A stretch of DNA of 64,000 nt from Dehalococcoidia bacterium (GTDB taxonomy: Bacteria > Chloroflexota > Dehalococcoidia > Tepidiformales > Tepidiformaceae), in assembly GCA_020853755.1 (NCBI GenBank), contig JADYYG010000008.1, forward strand, positions 95,456-159,455, in the 5' to 3' direction. Both the position numbers and the translations under genes were made by a program. Below are positions 1 through 7,659 of this stretch, piece by piece; the stretch's first letter is position 1; each line of letters starts with the position of its first letter. The notes under the pieces are model-generated. The model was given only the letters and a program-made list of their open reading frames with translations, was not told where the DNA came from and made no database searches.

Positions 1-336
1 GATCACCACGGACCGCGGCATCACGAGCCGGATGAGTACGTCGATGAGGTCGTCGGCGCCGGTGCCAGCCACCACCATGGAGGGTTCGACCCCGAGCCAG
101 CCGGCGATAGCCTCGCGCAGGCCGTCCTGCCCCGGGTCCGGGTAGATGTGGAAGGCGGCGCCTTCGATCGCGCGGAGGACCTCCGGGTGCGGCCCGTACA
201 GGTTCTCGTTGGCGTCCAGCTTTACCAGCCGGTCGACGGGCAGGCCGATTTCGGCGGCCAGCACATCGAGCGGCTTGACCGGCACATACTCCTCGAGGGT
301 GTCGAGGTCGGGACGAAGTAGCGGCTTGAGGTCCAT
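1..336 (-). CDS. hisC: Histidinol-phosphate aminotransferase, N-terminal part (cut by window edge)
   Basis: The minus-strand frame opens at an ATG at 336 and runs off the left edge without a stop, so only about 112 residues are visible. The segment KLDANENLYGPHPEV is the characteristic N-terminal substrate-binding stretch of HisC-type class I/II PLP aminotransferases, followed by the IYPDPG and GTGADDLID blocks around the cofactor phosphate site. The enzyme converts imidazole acetol phosphate to histidinol phosphate. It lies 59 bases downstream of hisD on the same strand, which supports HisC over a generic aminotransferase. The catalytic lysine lies outside the window. Confidence 0.9.
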   Translation of the reverse strand, partial: MDLKPLLRPDLDTLEEYVPVKPLDVLAAEIGLPVDRLVKLDANENLYGPHPEVLRAIEGAAFHIYPDPGQDGLREAIAGWLGVEPSMVVAGTGADDLIDVLIRLVMPRSVVI

Positions 337-395
337 GCGTTTCCCCTTCGACTCACGGGCCGAAGCGGCAGACGTGAATCAAGAATCGTCGGTTG

Positions 396-1721
396 CTAAC
401 GGCCCTGGAGGCGGCGCTCCACCGCGTGCGCGTGCCCGGTGAGGCCCTCGGCCCGCGCGATGATGGCGGCGTAGTGGTTCAGTTCCTCCATATCGTCTTC
501 CGGCAGGTTGACGATGGCCATCTTCTTCAGGAAATCGTGCACGCCGAGCGGGCCGCTCCAGCGCGCGCTGCCGCCGGTGGGCATCGTATGGCTCGGCCCG
601 GCCGTGTAGTCGCCCACGGCCTCCGGCGAAGCTTCGCCGAGGAACAGGCCACCGCAGTTGCGCACCTTGTGGGCGTAGGCCGACGGCTTCTCGACGCTGA
701 GGCAGAGGTGCTCCGGCGCGTAGAAGTTCGCGAGCTCAATGGCGTGGTCGATGTCGTTCACGAGGATGCATCCACCGCGGCCGTCGAACGCTGCTCGCGC
801 GATCTTCGCCCGCTCCAGCTTCGCCAGCTGGCGCTCGATGGCGGCGCTCACGTTGTCGGCGAGGTAGTGCGAGGGCGTGAGCAGGATCGGGCTGGCGAGG
901 GCGTCGTGTTCAGCCTGGGCGATGAGGTCGGCGGCGACGAGCTCCGGGTTCGCGCTCTCGTCGGCGATGATCACGGTCTCGGTCGGGCCGTAGATGCTGT
1001 CGATGCCGACGTCGCCGAAGACCTGCCGCTTGGCGATGGTGACGAACAGTCCGCCCGGCCCGGCAATCTTGTCGACCCGTGGGACACTCTCGGTACCGTA
1101 GGCGAAGGCAGCGATGCCCTGCGCGCCGCCGCACTTATACACGCCGTCCACCCCGGCGATGTCGGCGGCCACCAGCTTGACCGGCGGGACCGTCCCGTCG
1201 GGCAACACCGGGCTGGCGAGGTAGACCTCGTCCACGCCTGCCACGCGGGCCGGGATGGCGCACATGAGCACCGTGCTCGGCAGCGGAGCGCGCGTCCCGG
1301 GCACGTAGACGGCGGCCCGCTGGATGGGCCGAGTCATCTGGCCGAGGCCGTTCTGCTGGAAGTCGAACATCGCCCCGCGCAGCTGGGTTTCGTGGTAACG
1401 GCGAACCCGCTCGGCGGCGAACTTCAGCGCCTCCACGAGTTCGTTATCGAGGGTGTTGTAGGCAGCGGCGATCTCGTCGCGGCTCACCTTCAGGTCGCCC
1501 ACCGTCGCGCCGTCGATACGCGAGTTGTAGTAGCGAACCGCGTTGTCGCCGTCTTCGCGGACGTCGCGAATGATGCGGCGGACCACCTCGTCCGGGCTCA
1601 ATTCGGCGCCGAAGGTGCGGAAGGTGGTTTCGCGCATGTCCATCGGCAACTCCTCCGCTTCCAGCGCCCGGCGGGTGAGCAGGAGTTGTTTGCCTTCTTC
1701 GGCATTGCGAATTATCCGCAT
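396..1721 (-). CDS. hisD: Histidinol dehydrogenase
   Basis: This 441-residue protein has the usual length for HisD, the zinc-dependent enzyme that oxidises L-histidinol to histidine in two NAD-linked steps. Zinc ligands are recognisable at Q269, H272, D371 and H430, and the catalytic pair is E337-H338 in PEHL. The motif GPTETVIIADE is typical of the family. The ATG at 1721 lies inside the 3' end of the upstream phospholipase-like gene (10-base overlap), so the two are probably translationally coupled. The gene belongs to a minus-strand run hisE-hisG-PLC-hisD-hisC. Confidence 0.97.
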   Translation of the reverse strand: MRIIRNAEEGKQLLLTRRALEAEELPMDMRETTFRTFGAELSPDEVVRRIIRDVREDGDNAVRYYNSRIDGATVGDLKVSRDEIAAAYNTLDNELVEALKFAAERVRRYHETQLRGAMFDFQQNGLGQMTRPIQRAAVYVPGTRAPLPSTVLMCAIPARVAGVDEVYLASPVLPDGTVPPVKLVAADIAGVDGVYKCGGAQGIAAFAYGTESVPRVDKIAGPGGLFVTIAKRQVFGDVGIDSIYGPTETVIIADESANPELVAADLIAQAEHDALASPILLTPSHYLADNVSAAIERQLAKLERAKIARAAFDGRGGCILVNDIDHAIELANFYAPEHLCLSVEKPSAYAHKVRNCGGLFLGEASPEAVGDYTAGPSHTMPTGGSARWSGPLGVHDFLKKMAIVNLPEDDMEELNHYAAIIARAEGLTGHAHAVERRLQGR

Positions 1722-2470
1722 CCCAGGTACCTCTCCACGGCCACGCGCGCAGCTTCGGTGGCACGGTCCACGAACGCCGTGATCTCGGCACTCGTTATGT
1801 GGCTAATTGTCTCATCCAGCAGTTCCGGGAGCGAATCGAGGAAGCCCCCAAGCGTCTCGCCTTCTTCGAGCCCGCCGAGCCGCAGGTGGTTGGAAATCAT
1901 CCCGCGCATCCGGTCCCAGTCCATCTCCCGGGCGGCCACATCGCACGAAACTTGCCGCCAGCGTTCGAGCGTCCCCGTATCGAGGAAGCCGCACTCGATC
2001 CCTTCGACCGTCCCGGCCAGCGCGCCGCAGAGGTTCTGCTTCAACTCGGGGTCATTCCCGTACGTCCGGTCCAGGTCGAACTGGAGGAGGCGGTCCATCA
2101 CGTTCGCGCGCATCACGCCGCCAAACGCGTCGTACTTCGCGAAGTAGGGCCGGTAGATACCCGTTATGTACTGTTCGTCCATCACGAGATGGGTCACGTA
2201 GCCGCTCGCCCAGGCGCGCGTGTCCACGTTCAGGTTCTCGGGGAGTGCGAGGTGGCCGTACGTCTCCAGGAACGAAGCCACCGAATCCTGGTGGTGATGG
2301 TCGTTCAGGTCGAAGAAGTGGGTACTCTTGCGGTCCTGCCGCGTAATAACCCGGATGTCTGGGGACGTCGCACCGAGGAGGTACGCGCAGGAATCAGGGC
2401 GCACATCTTCGTGGCCCAGGCCGAGCGCTATCTGCCGCGCGAGCACCATGTGCAGGGTGATGGGTGGCAC
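1712..2470 (-). CDS. Zinc-dependent phospholipase C-like protein
   Basis: This 252-residue protein starts at a GTG. It carries scattered histidine/aspartate signatures of the bacterial zinc-dependent phospholipase C superfamily (PF00882-like): an early HMVLA, GATSPDIR, STHFF and GYVTHLVMDEQY. These proteins fold as helical bundles binding metals through His and Asp. No signal peptide is visible, so a secreted phospholipase is unlikely and the substrate is unknown. It is sandwiched between hisG and hisD, overlapping the hisD start by 10 bases. It probably rides in the operon rather than acting in histidine synthesis. Family assignment is fairly sure; function is not. Confidence 0.75.
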   Translation of the reverse strand: MPPITLHMVLARQIALGLGHEDVRPDSCAYLLGATSPDIRVITRQDRKSTHFFDLNDHHHQDSVASFLETYGHLALPENLNVDTRAWASGYVTHLVMDEQYITGIYRPYFAKYDAFGGVMRANVMDRLLQFDLDRTYGNDPELKQNLCGALAGTVEGIECGFLDTGTLERWRQVSCDVAAREMDWDRMRGMISNHLRLGGLEEGETLGGFLDSLPELLDETISHITSAEITAFVDRATEAARVAVERYLGCG

Positions 2471-2515
2471 GCCGTCATGGTACCGGATTCGCCCCCGAAC
2501 GCAGGGGTGCGCTGG

Positions 2516-3358
2516 CTAGATCCGCGCGCTTTCGATGCTGGTCAGGAGGATGCCGCGGCACCCGAGCGCGGATAGTTCGTCCATGATCCGCTGGGCTTCG
2601 CGGCGCTTCACCATCGCCTTCACCGCATACCAGCCTTCGCGCTGGAGCTGGGTAATCGTCGGAGATTCCAGGCCCGGGGTGATTTCGCAGGCACGCTGGA
2701 GGATGACGCCGGGGCAGTCGTACTCAACCATCATGTAATCCACCGCAACGATGCGGCCTTCGAGACGGTTCTTCAGGACCGTCACTTGCGGCGAAGCCTC
2801 GCGCCCAGCCTGCGCGAACAGCGCGGCGTTCGATGCGAAGAGCGGCTCGCCGACAACGCGCAGGCCGGCCTGCTTCAGCGTCGACCCCGTATCAACGACG
2901 TCCACGACGGCTTCGGCGATGCCGAGCTGGACCGCAATCTCCACCGCGCCTTCGAGTTCGACCACTTCGACGTCGCGCGGCGCGAAATATGCTCGCACGA
3001 TGCCCGGAAGCGACGTCGCGATGCGCAGGCCGGCTAGCGTCGCGAGGTCCGTCACCGCTGACTCGTGCGGCACTGCCGCGCGGAGCTTCGAATACCCGTA
3101 GTTGAGGTCCAGCAGCCGGGCATGGGTCACGCCTTTTTCGGCGACGAAGTCCTTCCCGGTGATGCCACAGTCGAGCATGCCGTTCGCCACGTAGAGGGGG
3201 ATGTCGCCGGGCCGGAGGAAGTAGAACTCGATGCCGTTCTCGGGGTCGATGGACGAGAGCGCGCTGCCAACCTTGGCGACGCGGTAGCCGCAGGAGTTCA
3301 GCATCTCGAGCGTCGGCTCGAAGAGGGCGCCTTTATTTGGGACGGCGACTTTGATCAT
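2516..3358 (-). CDS. hisG: ATP phosphoribosyltransferase, long form
   Basis: HisG catalyses the first committed step of histidine synthesis, joining ATP and PRPP. The 280-residue length marks the long form with a C-terminal ACT-like regulatory domain (about residues 205-280), the site of histidine feedback in this class; no HisZ partner is needed. Visible motifs are VAVPNKG at the N-terminus, DCGITGKDF, and the PRPP loop DVVDTGSTLKQAGL. ITPGLESPTI near the regulatory domain resembles actinobacterial HisG. The start overlaps the hisE stop by four bases (ATGA), indicating coupled translation. Confidence 0.97.
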   Translation of the reverse strand: MIKVAVPNKGALFEPTLEMLNSCGYRVAKVGSALSSIDPENGIEFYFLRPGDIPLYVANGMLDCGITGKDFVAEKGVTHARLLDLNYGYSKLRAAVPHESAVTDLATLAGLRIATSLPGIVRAYFAPRDVEVVELEGAVEIAVQLGIAEAVVDVVDTGSTLKQAGLRVVGEPLFASNAALFAQAGREASPQVTVLKNRLEGRIVAVDYMMVEYDCPGVILQRACEITPGLESPTITQLQREGWYAVKAMVKRREAQRIMDELSALGCRGILLTSIESARI

Positions 3359-3615
3359 AGCTGGCGGTACACATCTTCAAGCGAGATGCCCTTCTCCGCC
3401 ATCATCACCGCGACGTAGTAGAGCACCTGCGCGAGTTCGCCTGAAAGCTCGGCCTCGCTTTCGAAGCGGGCGGCCATCCAGCTCTCAGCAGCCTCTTCCA
3501 CCAGCTTCTTGCCGATCGCATGCGGTCCCTTGCGAAACAACTCAGCCGTCGAGGAACCCTCGGGCAGTTCCGCTTTCCGGCTCAGGGCCAGCCGGTACAT
3601 CTCTTCAAACGTCAC
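3355..3615 (-). CDS. hisE: Phosphoribosyl-ATP pyrophosphatase
   Basis: This is a small MazG-fold all-alpha enzyme that hydrolyses phosphoribosyl-ATP to phosphoribosyl-AMP, the second step of histidine synthesis. The GKKLVEEAAESW block provides the metal-binding EExxE. The second helix reads ELAQVLYY, with Gln where many HisE proteins have Asp; actinobacterial HisE has the same substitution as I recall it, so this is lineage-typical rather than damage. I chose the GTG at 3615 (VTFEEMYRLAL), matching the N-terminus of actinobacterial homologues; a GTG at 3642 would add nine residues. The 3' end overlaps hisG by four bases. Confidence 0.93.
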   Translation of the reverse strand: MTFEEMYRLALSRKAELPEGSSTAELFRKGPHAIGKKLVEEAAESWMAARFESEAELSGELAQVLYYVAVMMAEKGISLEDVYRQL

Positions 3616-3676
3616 GAAAGCCAAGATAGCGCGGATTCGCACACAGGAAACAGCAGTCTGGAACGAGATCGAACGC

Positions 3677-4456
3677 TCAGACCGGCCGGATGCTCACATC
3701 CGCAGCGTTCACCGCCAGGACGAGGCCGTCACGGCGGCGGACCATCAGCTCGCCGTCCTCGCTGATGGACATCGCCTTCGCTTCGTAGGCCTCGCCGGTG
3801 GCCGGGGTAACCGTGACCTCCCGGCCGAGGGTGCAGCTCAGTGCGCGGTACTCGTCGATAAGATCCTTCTGGGCGGTATCGAGGAGCCGCTCGAGGTGGT
3901 TGCACACGCTCGCGAGGAGTGCCTCGCGGGAGACCGGGTGACCGAGTTCGAGGGAGAGGCTGGTCGCCAGCCCGGCGAGGTCCGGGTTGTCGCCCGGGTC
4001 GCCGTTCACGTTGATGCCGATGCCGGGGAAGGCGAGCCCGCCATGCAGCGTCAGCTCGCCGTCGATGAGCATCCCGCAGGCCTTCCGGTTATCGATCCAG
4101 ATGTCGTTCGGCCATTTGATTCGGGCATCGAGGCCGTGTTCGCGAATTGCCCGCGCCACGGCCAGCGGGAGGATGACGGGGAGGCGGCGGTGCACCGCCA
4201 GCGGCAGCCGCAGAACGAACGTGAAGTAGAGATTCTGGCTTGCGGGGCTGTAGAAGCTGCGGCCGCGGCGGCCGCGCCCGGCGGTCTGCTCTTCGGCGAA
4301 GACGAGCGTGCCGTGCGGCGCGCCATCTGCGGCCGCTTCACGGGCGATGTCCATGGTCGACGGGATGGAAAGGTGCGCGAGCAGGTTGCGGCCCAGGTCA
4401 GTGGTGTCCAGCTTCGCCTGGAATTCCGCGGTGTCGAGTGCGGGCGCGTCAATCAT
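3677..4456 (-). CDS. birA: Biotin--[acetyl-CoA-carboxylase] ligase
   Basis: This 259-residue biotin protein ligase attaches biotin to carrier proteins through biotinyl-AMP. The nucleotide/biotin loop GRGRRGR, the catalytic stretch IKWPNDIWID and GIGINVN are all present, followed by a short C-terminal SH3-like domain. It starts directly in the catalytic domain with no N-terminal helix-turn-helix, so it is a monofunctional ligase and not a BirA-type repressor. It heads the minus-strand run into the histidine genes (61-base gap to the chosen hisE start). A leader peptide and intrinsic terminator lie upstream at 4629-4688 and 4546-4571, which could attenuate its expression. Confidence 0.95.
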   Translation of the reverse strand: MIDAPALDTAEFQAKLDTTDLGRNLLAHLSIPSTMDIAREAAADGAPHGTLVFAEEQTAGRGRRGRSFYSPASQNLYFTFVLRLPLAVHRRLPVILPLAVARAIREHGLDARIKWPNDIWIDNRKACGMLIDGELTLHGGLAFPGIGINVNGDPGDNPDLAGLATSLSLELGHPVSREALLASVCNHLERLLDTAQKDLIDEYRALSCTLGREVTVTPATGEAYEAKAMSISEDGELMVRRRDGLVLAVNAADVSIRPV

Positions 4457-4536
4457 GGCCGGGGCTAACTCTATGCCGCCCGAATGTGATGCGCCTCACA
4501 CTTTTGGGGGAGTTCCGGGTGAGGCGACTCAGCGGG

Positions 4537-4571
4537 CAAAAAGAAGGGCCCCGGTAAGTATCCCGGGGCCC
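4537..4571 (-). terminator. Intrinsic terminator between leader peptide and birA
   Basis: Arms GGGCCCCGG (4546-4554) and CCGGGGCCC (4563-4571) form a perfect 9-bp stem with an 8-base loop. Read on the minus strand, the hairpin is followed by a U-rich tract (TTCTTTTTG). It sits downstream of the 19-codon leader ORF and about 90 bases before the birA start, so it either ends a short leader transcript or acts as an attenuator for birA and the genes below it. Confidence 0.8.
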
Positions 4572-4628
4572 TGCGTAGCTAAGACAGGAAGCCTTAGAAG
4601 GTGGGTGAGTCCTCTGCGGACCTGCGTC

Positions 4629-4688
4629 CTAGGAGGAGGTCACCTCCAGTGCCAGAATCCGGTCGTCGCTACGACTGTGATAGTCCAT
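4629..4688 (-). CDS. 19-residue leader peptide or orphan small peptide
   Basis: The minus strand encodes MDYHSRSDDRILALEVTSS, beginning at an ATG at 4688 and ending at TAG (4631-4629). A near-perfect Shine-Dalgarno (AAGGAGGT) lies seven bases upstream of the ATG, much stronger than for most genes here. The last codons contain ACCTCCT, the exact complement of that Shine-Dalgarno's AGGAGGT, so the RNA can fold back and close its own initiation site. A terminator follows at 4571-4546 and a TTGACA promoter precedes it. There is no run of one amino-acid codon, so the regulatory signal, if any, is unclear. It may instead be a stand-alone small peptide. I do not recognise the family. Confidence 0.6.
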   Translation of the reverse strand: MDYHSRSDDRILALEVTSS

Positions 4689-4714
4689 GCACATCACCTC
4701 CTTCCTTGCGGCGC

Positions 4715-4743
4715 AGCATGCCCGCGCCGCATGAGGCTGTCAA
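4715..4743 (-). promoter_or_regulatory. Promoter for the leader peptide / birA transcript
   Basis: On the minus strand a consensus -35 TTGACA (4743-4738) is separated by 17 bases from a weak -10 CATGCT (4720-4715). Transcription would begin roughly 25 bases before the leader-peptide ATG, leaving just room for its Shine-Dalgarno. Confidence 0.5.
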
Positions 4744-4803
4744 GAGGAAATCAGGAAAGTTCCTTAGCCATTTCCCCACGTTCCCTTCCTCGACACCCTC
4801 GTC

Positions 4804-4887
4804 TACACTTGAACGATGCCGATGCAGCCAGCTCATGAGGTTTCCCCGGGCGACGCCACGCACGTCGCCCCGGTTCGCCGCGCCTGA
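4804..4887 (+). other. Possible leaderless upstream ORF before the GNAT gene
   Basis: A -10-like TACACT (4804-4809) lies six bases before an ATG at 4816, the arrangement seen at several gene starts here. The ATG opens a 23-codon ORF ending in two consecutive Arg codons, one Ala and TGA (4885-4887). It is in frame with, but separated by a stop from, the acetyltransferase gene at 4939. It could be a leader peptide or chance. Confidence 0.25.
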
Positions 4888-4938
4888 TTCGATCCCCGGC
4901 ATCCCTCCGACCTCTGCCTCACTCCCAAGGAGTCCTGC

Positions 4939-5421
4939 GTGCTCTGCATCGAACCGGCGAAGCTGTCTGACGCCGAAGCCATCCACAAACTCGTTACCTT
5001 CTGGGCCGACCGCGGCGATATGCTCCACCGCCCCATCGGCGAAATCTACGAAGCAATCCGTGATTTCAAGGTCGCCAGGCTCGACGGTGAAGTCGTCGGC
5101 ACCGGCTCGCTCCACATCATGGGCGCCGACCTCGCGGAGGTGCGTTCGCTGGCTGTAAAAGAGGATGTCCAGGCGAAAGGCATCGGCGCCGGCATCGTCT
5201 CCCAGTGCGTCGACGACGCGCGCATGTTCGGGCTCGACCGCGTGTTCGCGCTGACCTACAAGCCCGGGTTCTTCGAGAAGCAGGGCTTCAGCCTGGCGAA
5301 CGTGATGGAGTTCCCGCAGAAAGTCTGGAACGAATGCGTCCGCTGCCCGTTCTTCACGAACTGCAAGGAAGTCGCCGTCGTGCTCGACCTGAAGGACGAC
5401 CTGCGCGTGCCGCTCGCCTGA
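4939..5421 (+). CDS. GNAT N-acetyltransferase, ArgA-like
   Basis: This 160-residue single-domain GNAT protein starts at a GTG preceded by AAGGAG at good spacing. The acetyl-CoA pyrophosphate loop is VKEDVQAKGIGAGI, and LAVKED gives the central strand. The C-terminal WNECVRCPFFTNCKEVAVV, with three cysteines, is typical of the short N-acetylglutamate synthase-type acetyltransferases that make N-acetylglutamate for arginine synthesis in bacteria lacking classical ArgA. No other arginine gene is nearby, so an amino-acid acetyltransferase role is likely and ArgA function probable. It is divergent from birA. Confidence 0.75.
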   Translation: MLCIEPAKLSDAEAIHKLVTFWADRGDMLHRPIGEIYEAIRDFKVARLDGEVVGTGSLHIMGADLAEVRSLAVKEDVQAKGIGAGIVSQCVDDARMFGLDRVFALTYKPGFFEKQGFSLANVMEFPQKVWNECVRCPFFTNCKEVAVVLDLKDDLRVPLA

Positions 5422-5439
5422 GGACCCGGTTCGAGCTGC

Positions 5440-5934
5440 TCAGCAGCAGGCTTCGAACGACTCCATCGCGGCCGTCGCCAGCGTCCTCGCATTCTTGCCC
5501 GTCCCGGTAGCCGCCGAAACGGTGACGCAGATCGACGGGCTCAGCTCGGCTATCCGGTTCAGGTGGTGGTTGAGCCTGGCCGCCACGGCGCCAGCCGCCA
5601 CCACGCCCGTCCCCTGGAGGACGATGCCGAAGGCGTGCCCATGTACCTGTCCGACGACGTCGGTGCCGCGCAGCAGGTCCGCCAGCCGGTTGCTGATGCG
5701 GCGAAGCTGGTCGTCGTGTTCGTCCGGGAGGAGGCCGGTCACGCGCACCACGAGGAACGAGAGCGGCGCGTCCGGCGCAAGTTCGCCGATGGTTTCGAGG
5801 CGGTCGAGGAGTTCGTCACAGCTCGCCATCCGCCGCCGCGAGGGCAGGGTGATGACGTTCGCGACCGCGCCCGGCCCGAGCTTAAACCCCGGTCCGAGCA
5901 AGCGAAGGTGGCTGGGGAAGCGGTTGGCGGTCAT
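5440..5934 (-). CDS. Degenerate GGDEF-domain protein
   Basis: This 164-residue protein looks like a stand-alone diguanylate-cyclase fold that has lost its active site. RRRMASCDELLDRLETI resembles the start of a GGDEF domain, and LLRGTDVVGQVHGHAFGIVLQGT aligns with the R.D...R.GGDEF.ill stretch; the signature is replaced by HGHAF. The metal- and GTP-binding residues are therefore missing, and synthesis of c-di-GMP is not expected. It could be a binding or scaffolding relic. It lies convergent to the GNAT gene. Confidence 0.6.
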   Translation of the reverse strand: MTANRFPSHLRLLGPGFKLGPGAVANVITLPSRRRMASCDELLDRLETIGELAPDAPLSFLVVRVTGLLPDEHDDQLRRISNRLADLLRGTDVVGQVHGHAFGIVLQGTGVVAAGAVAARLNHHLNRIAELSPSICVTVSAATGTGKNARTLATAAMESFEACC

Positions 5935-6021
5935 CTGCTGAGCAACTCCATGAAAGCTGAGCCGATTGTGCCCGGAGCGTGTGTTCCCGGAGATAGGCGG
6001 TTCCCTGAGGGGCCCGGAGGT

Positions 6022-6813
6022 TTATCCCAATTCGGCCTCGGCATTCACCCCTGATTCCGCGGGCGGCTTCGCCGGCCCGCGAAAGTGGCTCCGCTTCAGC
6101 CAGAAGTAGAGGGCCGTGGCCACGATGGAAACCACCCAGAACCCGCCGAGCGCGAGGGTGATGGCAGGGTTGCGGGTCAGCCCGTCGCCCATGGCCACCG
6201 TCACCGCGGTCGGTGCGAGCATGCCGAGGAAGCTGTAGAAGATGAACACCCGGAATGGCACCGAGGTCATCCCCGCGACGTAGCTGATCCAGTCGAAGTT
6301 CACCCCGGGCATCAGGCGGCTCCAGAACACAACGCGCCCGCCCATCGTGTCCACCATGTGGTCGATGCGGGCGGCGGCTCGCTGGCCGATGAGCCGGGCG
6401 AGATGGCGCCGGCCGAACTTCCGAGCCAGCCCAAAAGCGATGGCGGAACCGAGCGTCAGCCCGGCCATGCAGTAGACCGTGCCGAGGACCGGCCCCCAGG
6501 CGAGCCCCGCGGCGATGAAGATGGGCACATTCGGGATCGGCGCGAACAGGACGGAAAGCGCCATGACCAGGATGAACACGAGCACCCCAAGGGCGCCGCG
6601 CTCTTCGACCCAATCGCGGAACGGTTCGGCGTCGATCTTGAAGGAGAGGCCCCAGAACTGGGTGGCGACGACGTAGAGCGCGACAACCGCAGCGAACCCC
6701 AGGACAACGCCGCCGACCACTGGCTTCCGCAGCAGCAGCGGTGTCTGCGCGTCTTCGAAGGCGAGCGCCCCGAGGCTCGTGCTGGTCTCGTCGCTTCCCA
6801 TCGGTGCGGCCAT
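6022..6813 (-). CDS. TVP38/TMEM64 (SNARE-associated, DedA-like) membrane protein
   Basis: This 263-residue polytopic membrane protein has a cytosolic N-terminus of about 35 residues and then five or six hydrophobic segments. The central APIPNVPIFIAAGLAWGP, GSAIAFGLARKFGRR and FWSRLMPGVNFDWISYVAGM are hallmarks of the VTT/TVP38 family, relatives of DedA thought to act in lipid scrambling or membrane homeostasis. The ATG at 6813 overlaps the cdsA stop (TAATG), so translation is coupled; this also decides the start, as the longer reading frame upstream is only a shadow of cdsA. Linkage to CDP-diacylglycerol synthesis fits a membrane-lipid role. Confidence 0.85.
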   Translation of the reverse strand: MAAPMGSDETSTSLGALAFEDAQTPLLLRKPVVGGVVLGFAAVVALYVVATQFWGLSFKIDAEPFRDWVEERGALGVLVFILVMALSVLFAPIPNVPIFIAAGLAWGPVLGTVYCMAGLTLGSAIAFGLARKFGRRHLARLIGQRAAARIDHMVDTMGGRVVFWSRLMPGVNFDWISYVAGMTSVPFRVFIFYSFLGMLAPTAVTVAMGDGLTRNPAITLALGGFWVVSIVATALYFWLKRSHFRGPAKPPAESGVNAEAELG

Positions 6814-7619
6814 TAGAACACACGCGCCTGCAGGAAGAGGTACACAACCGGGAAAACGAAGAGGAGCGAATCCAGCCGGTCGAGGAAGCCGCCATGGCCG
6901 GGCAGCAGGCCGGAAGCATCCTTCACGCCCATCCGCCGCTTCATCCAGCTCTCCACGAGGTCCCCGATCATCGCGGCCGGCGGGAGCGCGACGGCGAGGT
7001 GAAGCGCGGTCGATGCCGGCACGCCGGTGTCGAACAGGCGGTTCAGGAGGAGCACAGCGAGCACACCCGCGACGTAGCCGCCGGCGGCGCCTTCCCAGGT
7101 CTTCGCCGGGCTGATCTTCGGAGCCATCTTGTGGCGGCCAATGGAGCGGCCAACCGCGTAGGCGCCGGTGTCGACGGCAAACGTCGCGAGCAGGCCGAGG
7201 AAGAACCACTCGCGGCCCTGCTCAGCGTCGCGCACGAGGACGAACGTGGAGAGCAGGAAGCCGAAGTAGAGCACGCACCAGGCGTAGACGCGGTACGGCT
7301 TTCGCGGGCCAGTCACCTTCAGCGGCGAGTACCCCAGCACGGCGAACAGCAGTGCGAACCCGGCCCCAGCGAAGTAGAACCGGTGGTCGATATGAGCGGC
7401 CGCCACCATCGCCGGGGCGATGATGAACGTGGGCGCGTGGGGCACGACGTTGCGGATGGGTAGCGACGGGATGAGCCAGCCATGCACGAATTCGGCGGCA
7501 GCGAGGAAGCCGATGACCGCCAGGACCAGCGCGAATGGCCATCCGCCGAGCCAGGCGACGCCCAGCACGATGGGCAGCCCGGCGGCGGCGGTCATGAGGC
7601 GGAGTTGGAGATTGGACAT
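6813..7619 (-). CDS. cdsA: Phosphatidate cytidylyltransferase
   Basis: CdsA makes CDP-diacylglycerol from phosphatidate and CTP in the membrane. The 268-residue protein has about eight hydrophobic segments. Its C-terminal signature, SWMKRRMGVKDASGLLPGHG followed by GFLDRLD, matches the family pattern (K-R-x4-K-D ... H-G-G-x-x-D-R-x-D) at every invariant position. The start is the ATG at 7619 (MSNLQLRL); a longer open frame to 7700 has an unnatural Arg/Ser-rich N-terminus. It sits in the classical uppS-cdsA order, but with a peptidase gene inserted between them. Confidence 0.95.
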   Translation of the reverse strand: MSNLQLRLMTAAAGLPIVLGVAWLGGWPFALVLAVIGFLAAAEFVHGWLIPSLPIRNVVPHAPTFIIAPAMVAAAHIDHRFYFAGAGFALLFAVLGYSPLKVTGPRKPYRVYAWCVLYFGFLLSTFVLVRDAEQGREWFFLGLLATFAVDTGAYAVGRSIGRHKMAPKISPAKTWEGAAGGYVAGVLAVLLLNRLFDTGVPASTALHLAVALPPAAMIGDLVESWMKRRMGVKDASGLLPGHGGFLDRLDSLLFVFPVVYLFLQARVF

Positions 7620-7659
7620 TGCTCTGGTTAAGCCTATCGGGCCGTGCGGAACCGGCCAC

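Noticed and set aside
393..2147. Long plus-strand open frame opposite hisD and the phospholipase-like gene
   Set aside because: It is a shadow of minus-strand high-G+C coding sequence; composition is Arg/Ala/Val-rich with no known domain, while the opposite strand gives textbook HisD.
4572..4690. T-box riboswitch upstream of birA
   Set aside because: No T-box core (AGGGTGGNACCGCG) is present and birA is not an aminoacyl-tRNA or amino-acid gene.
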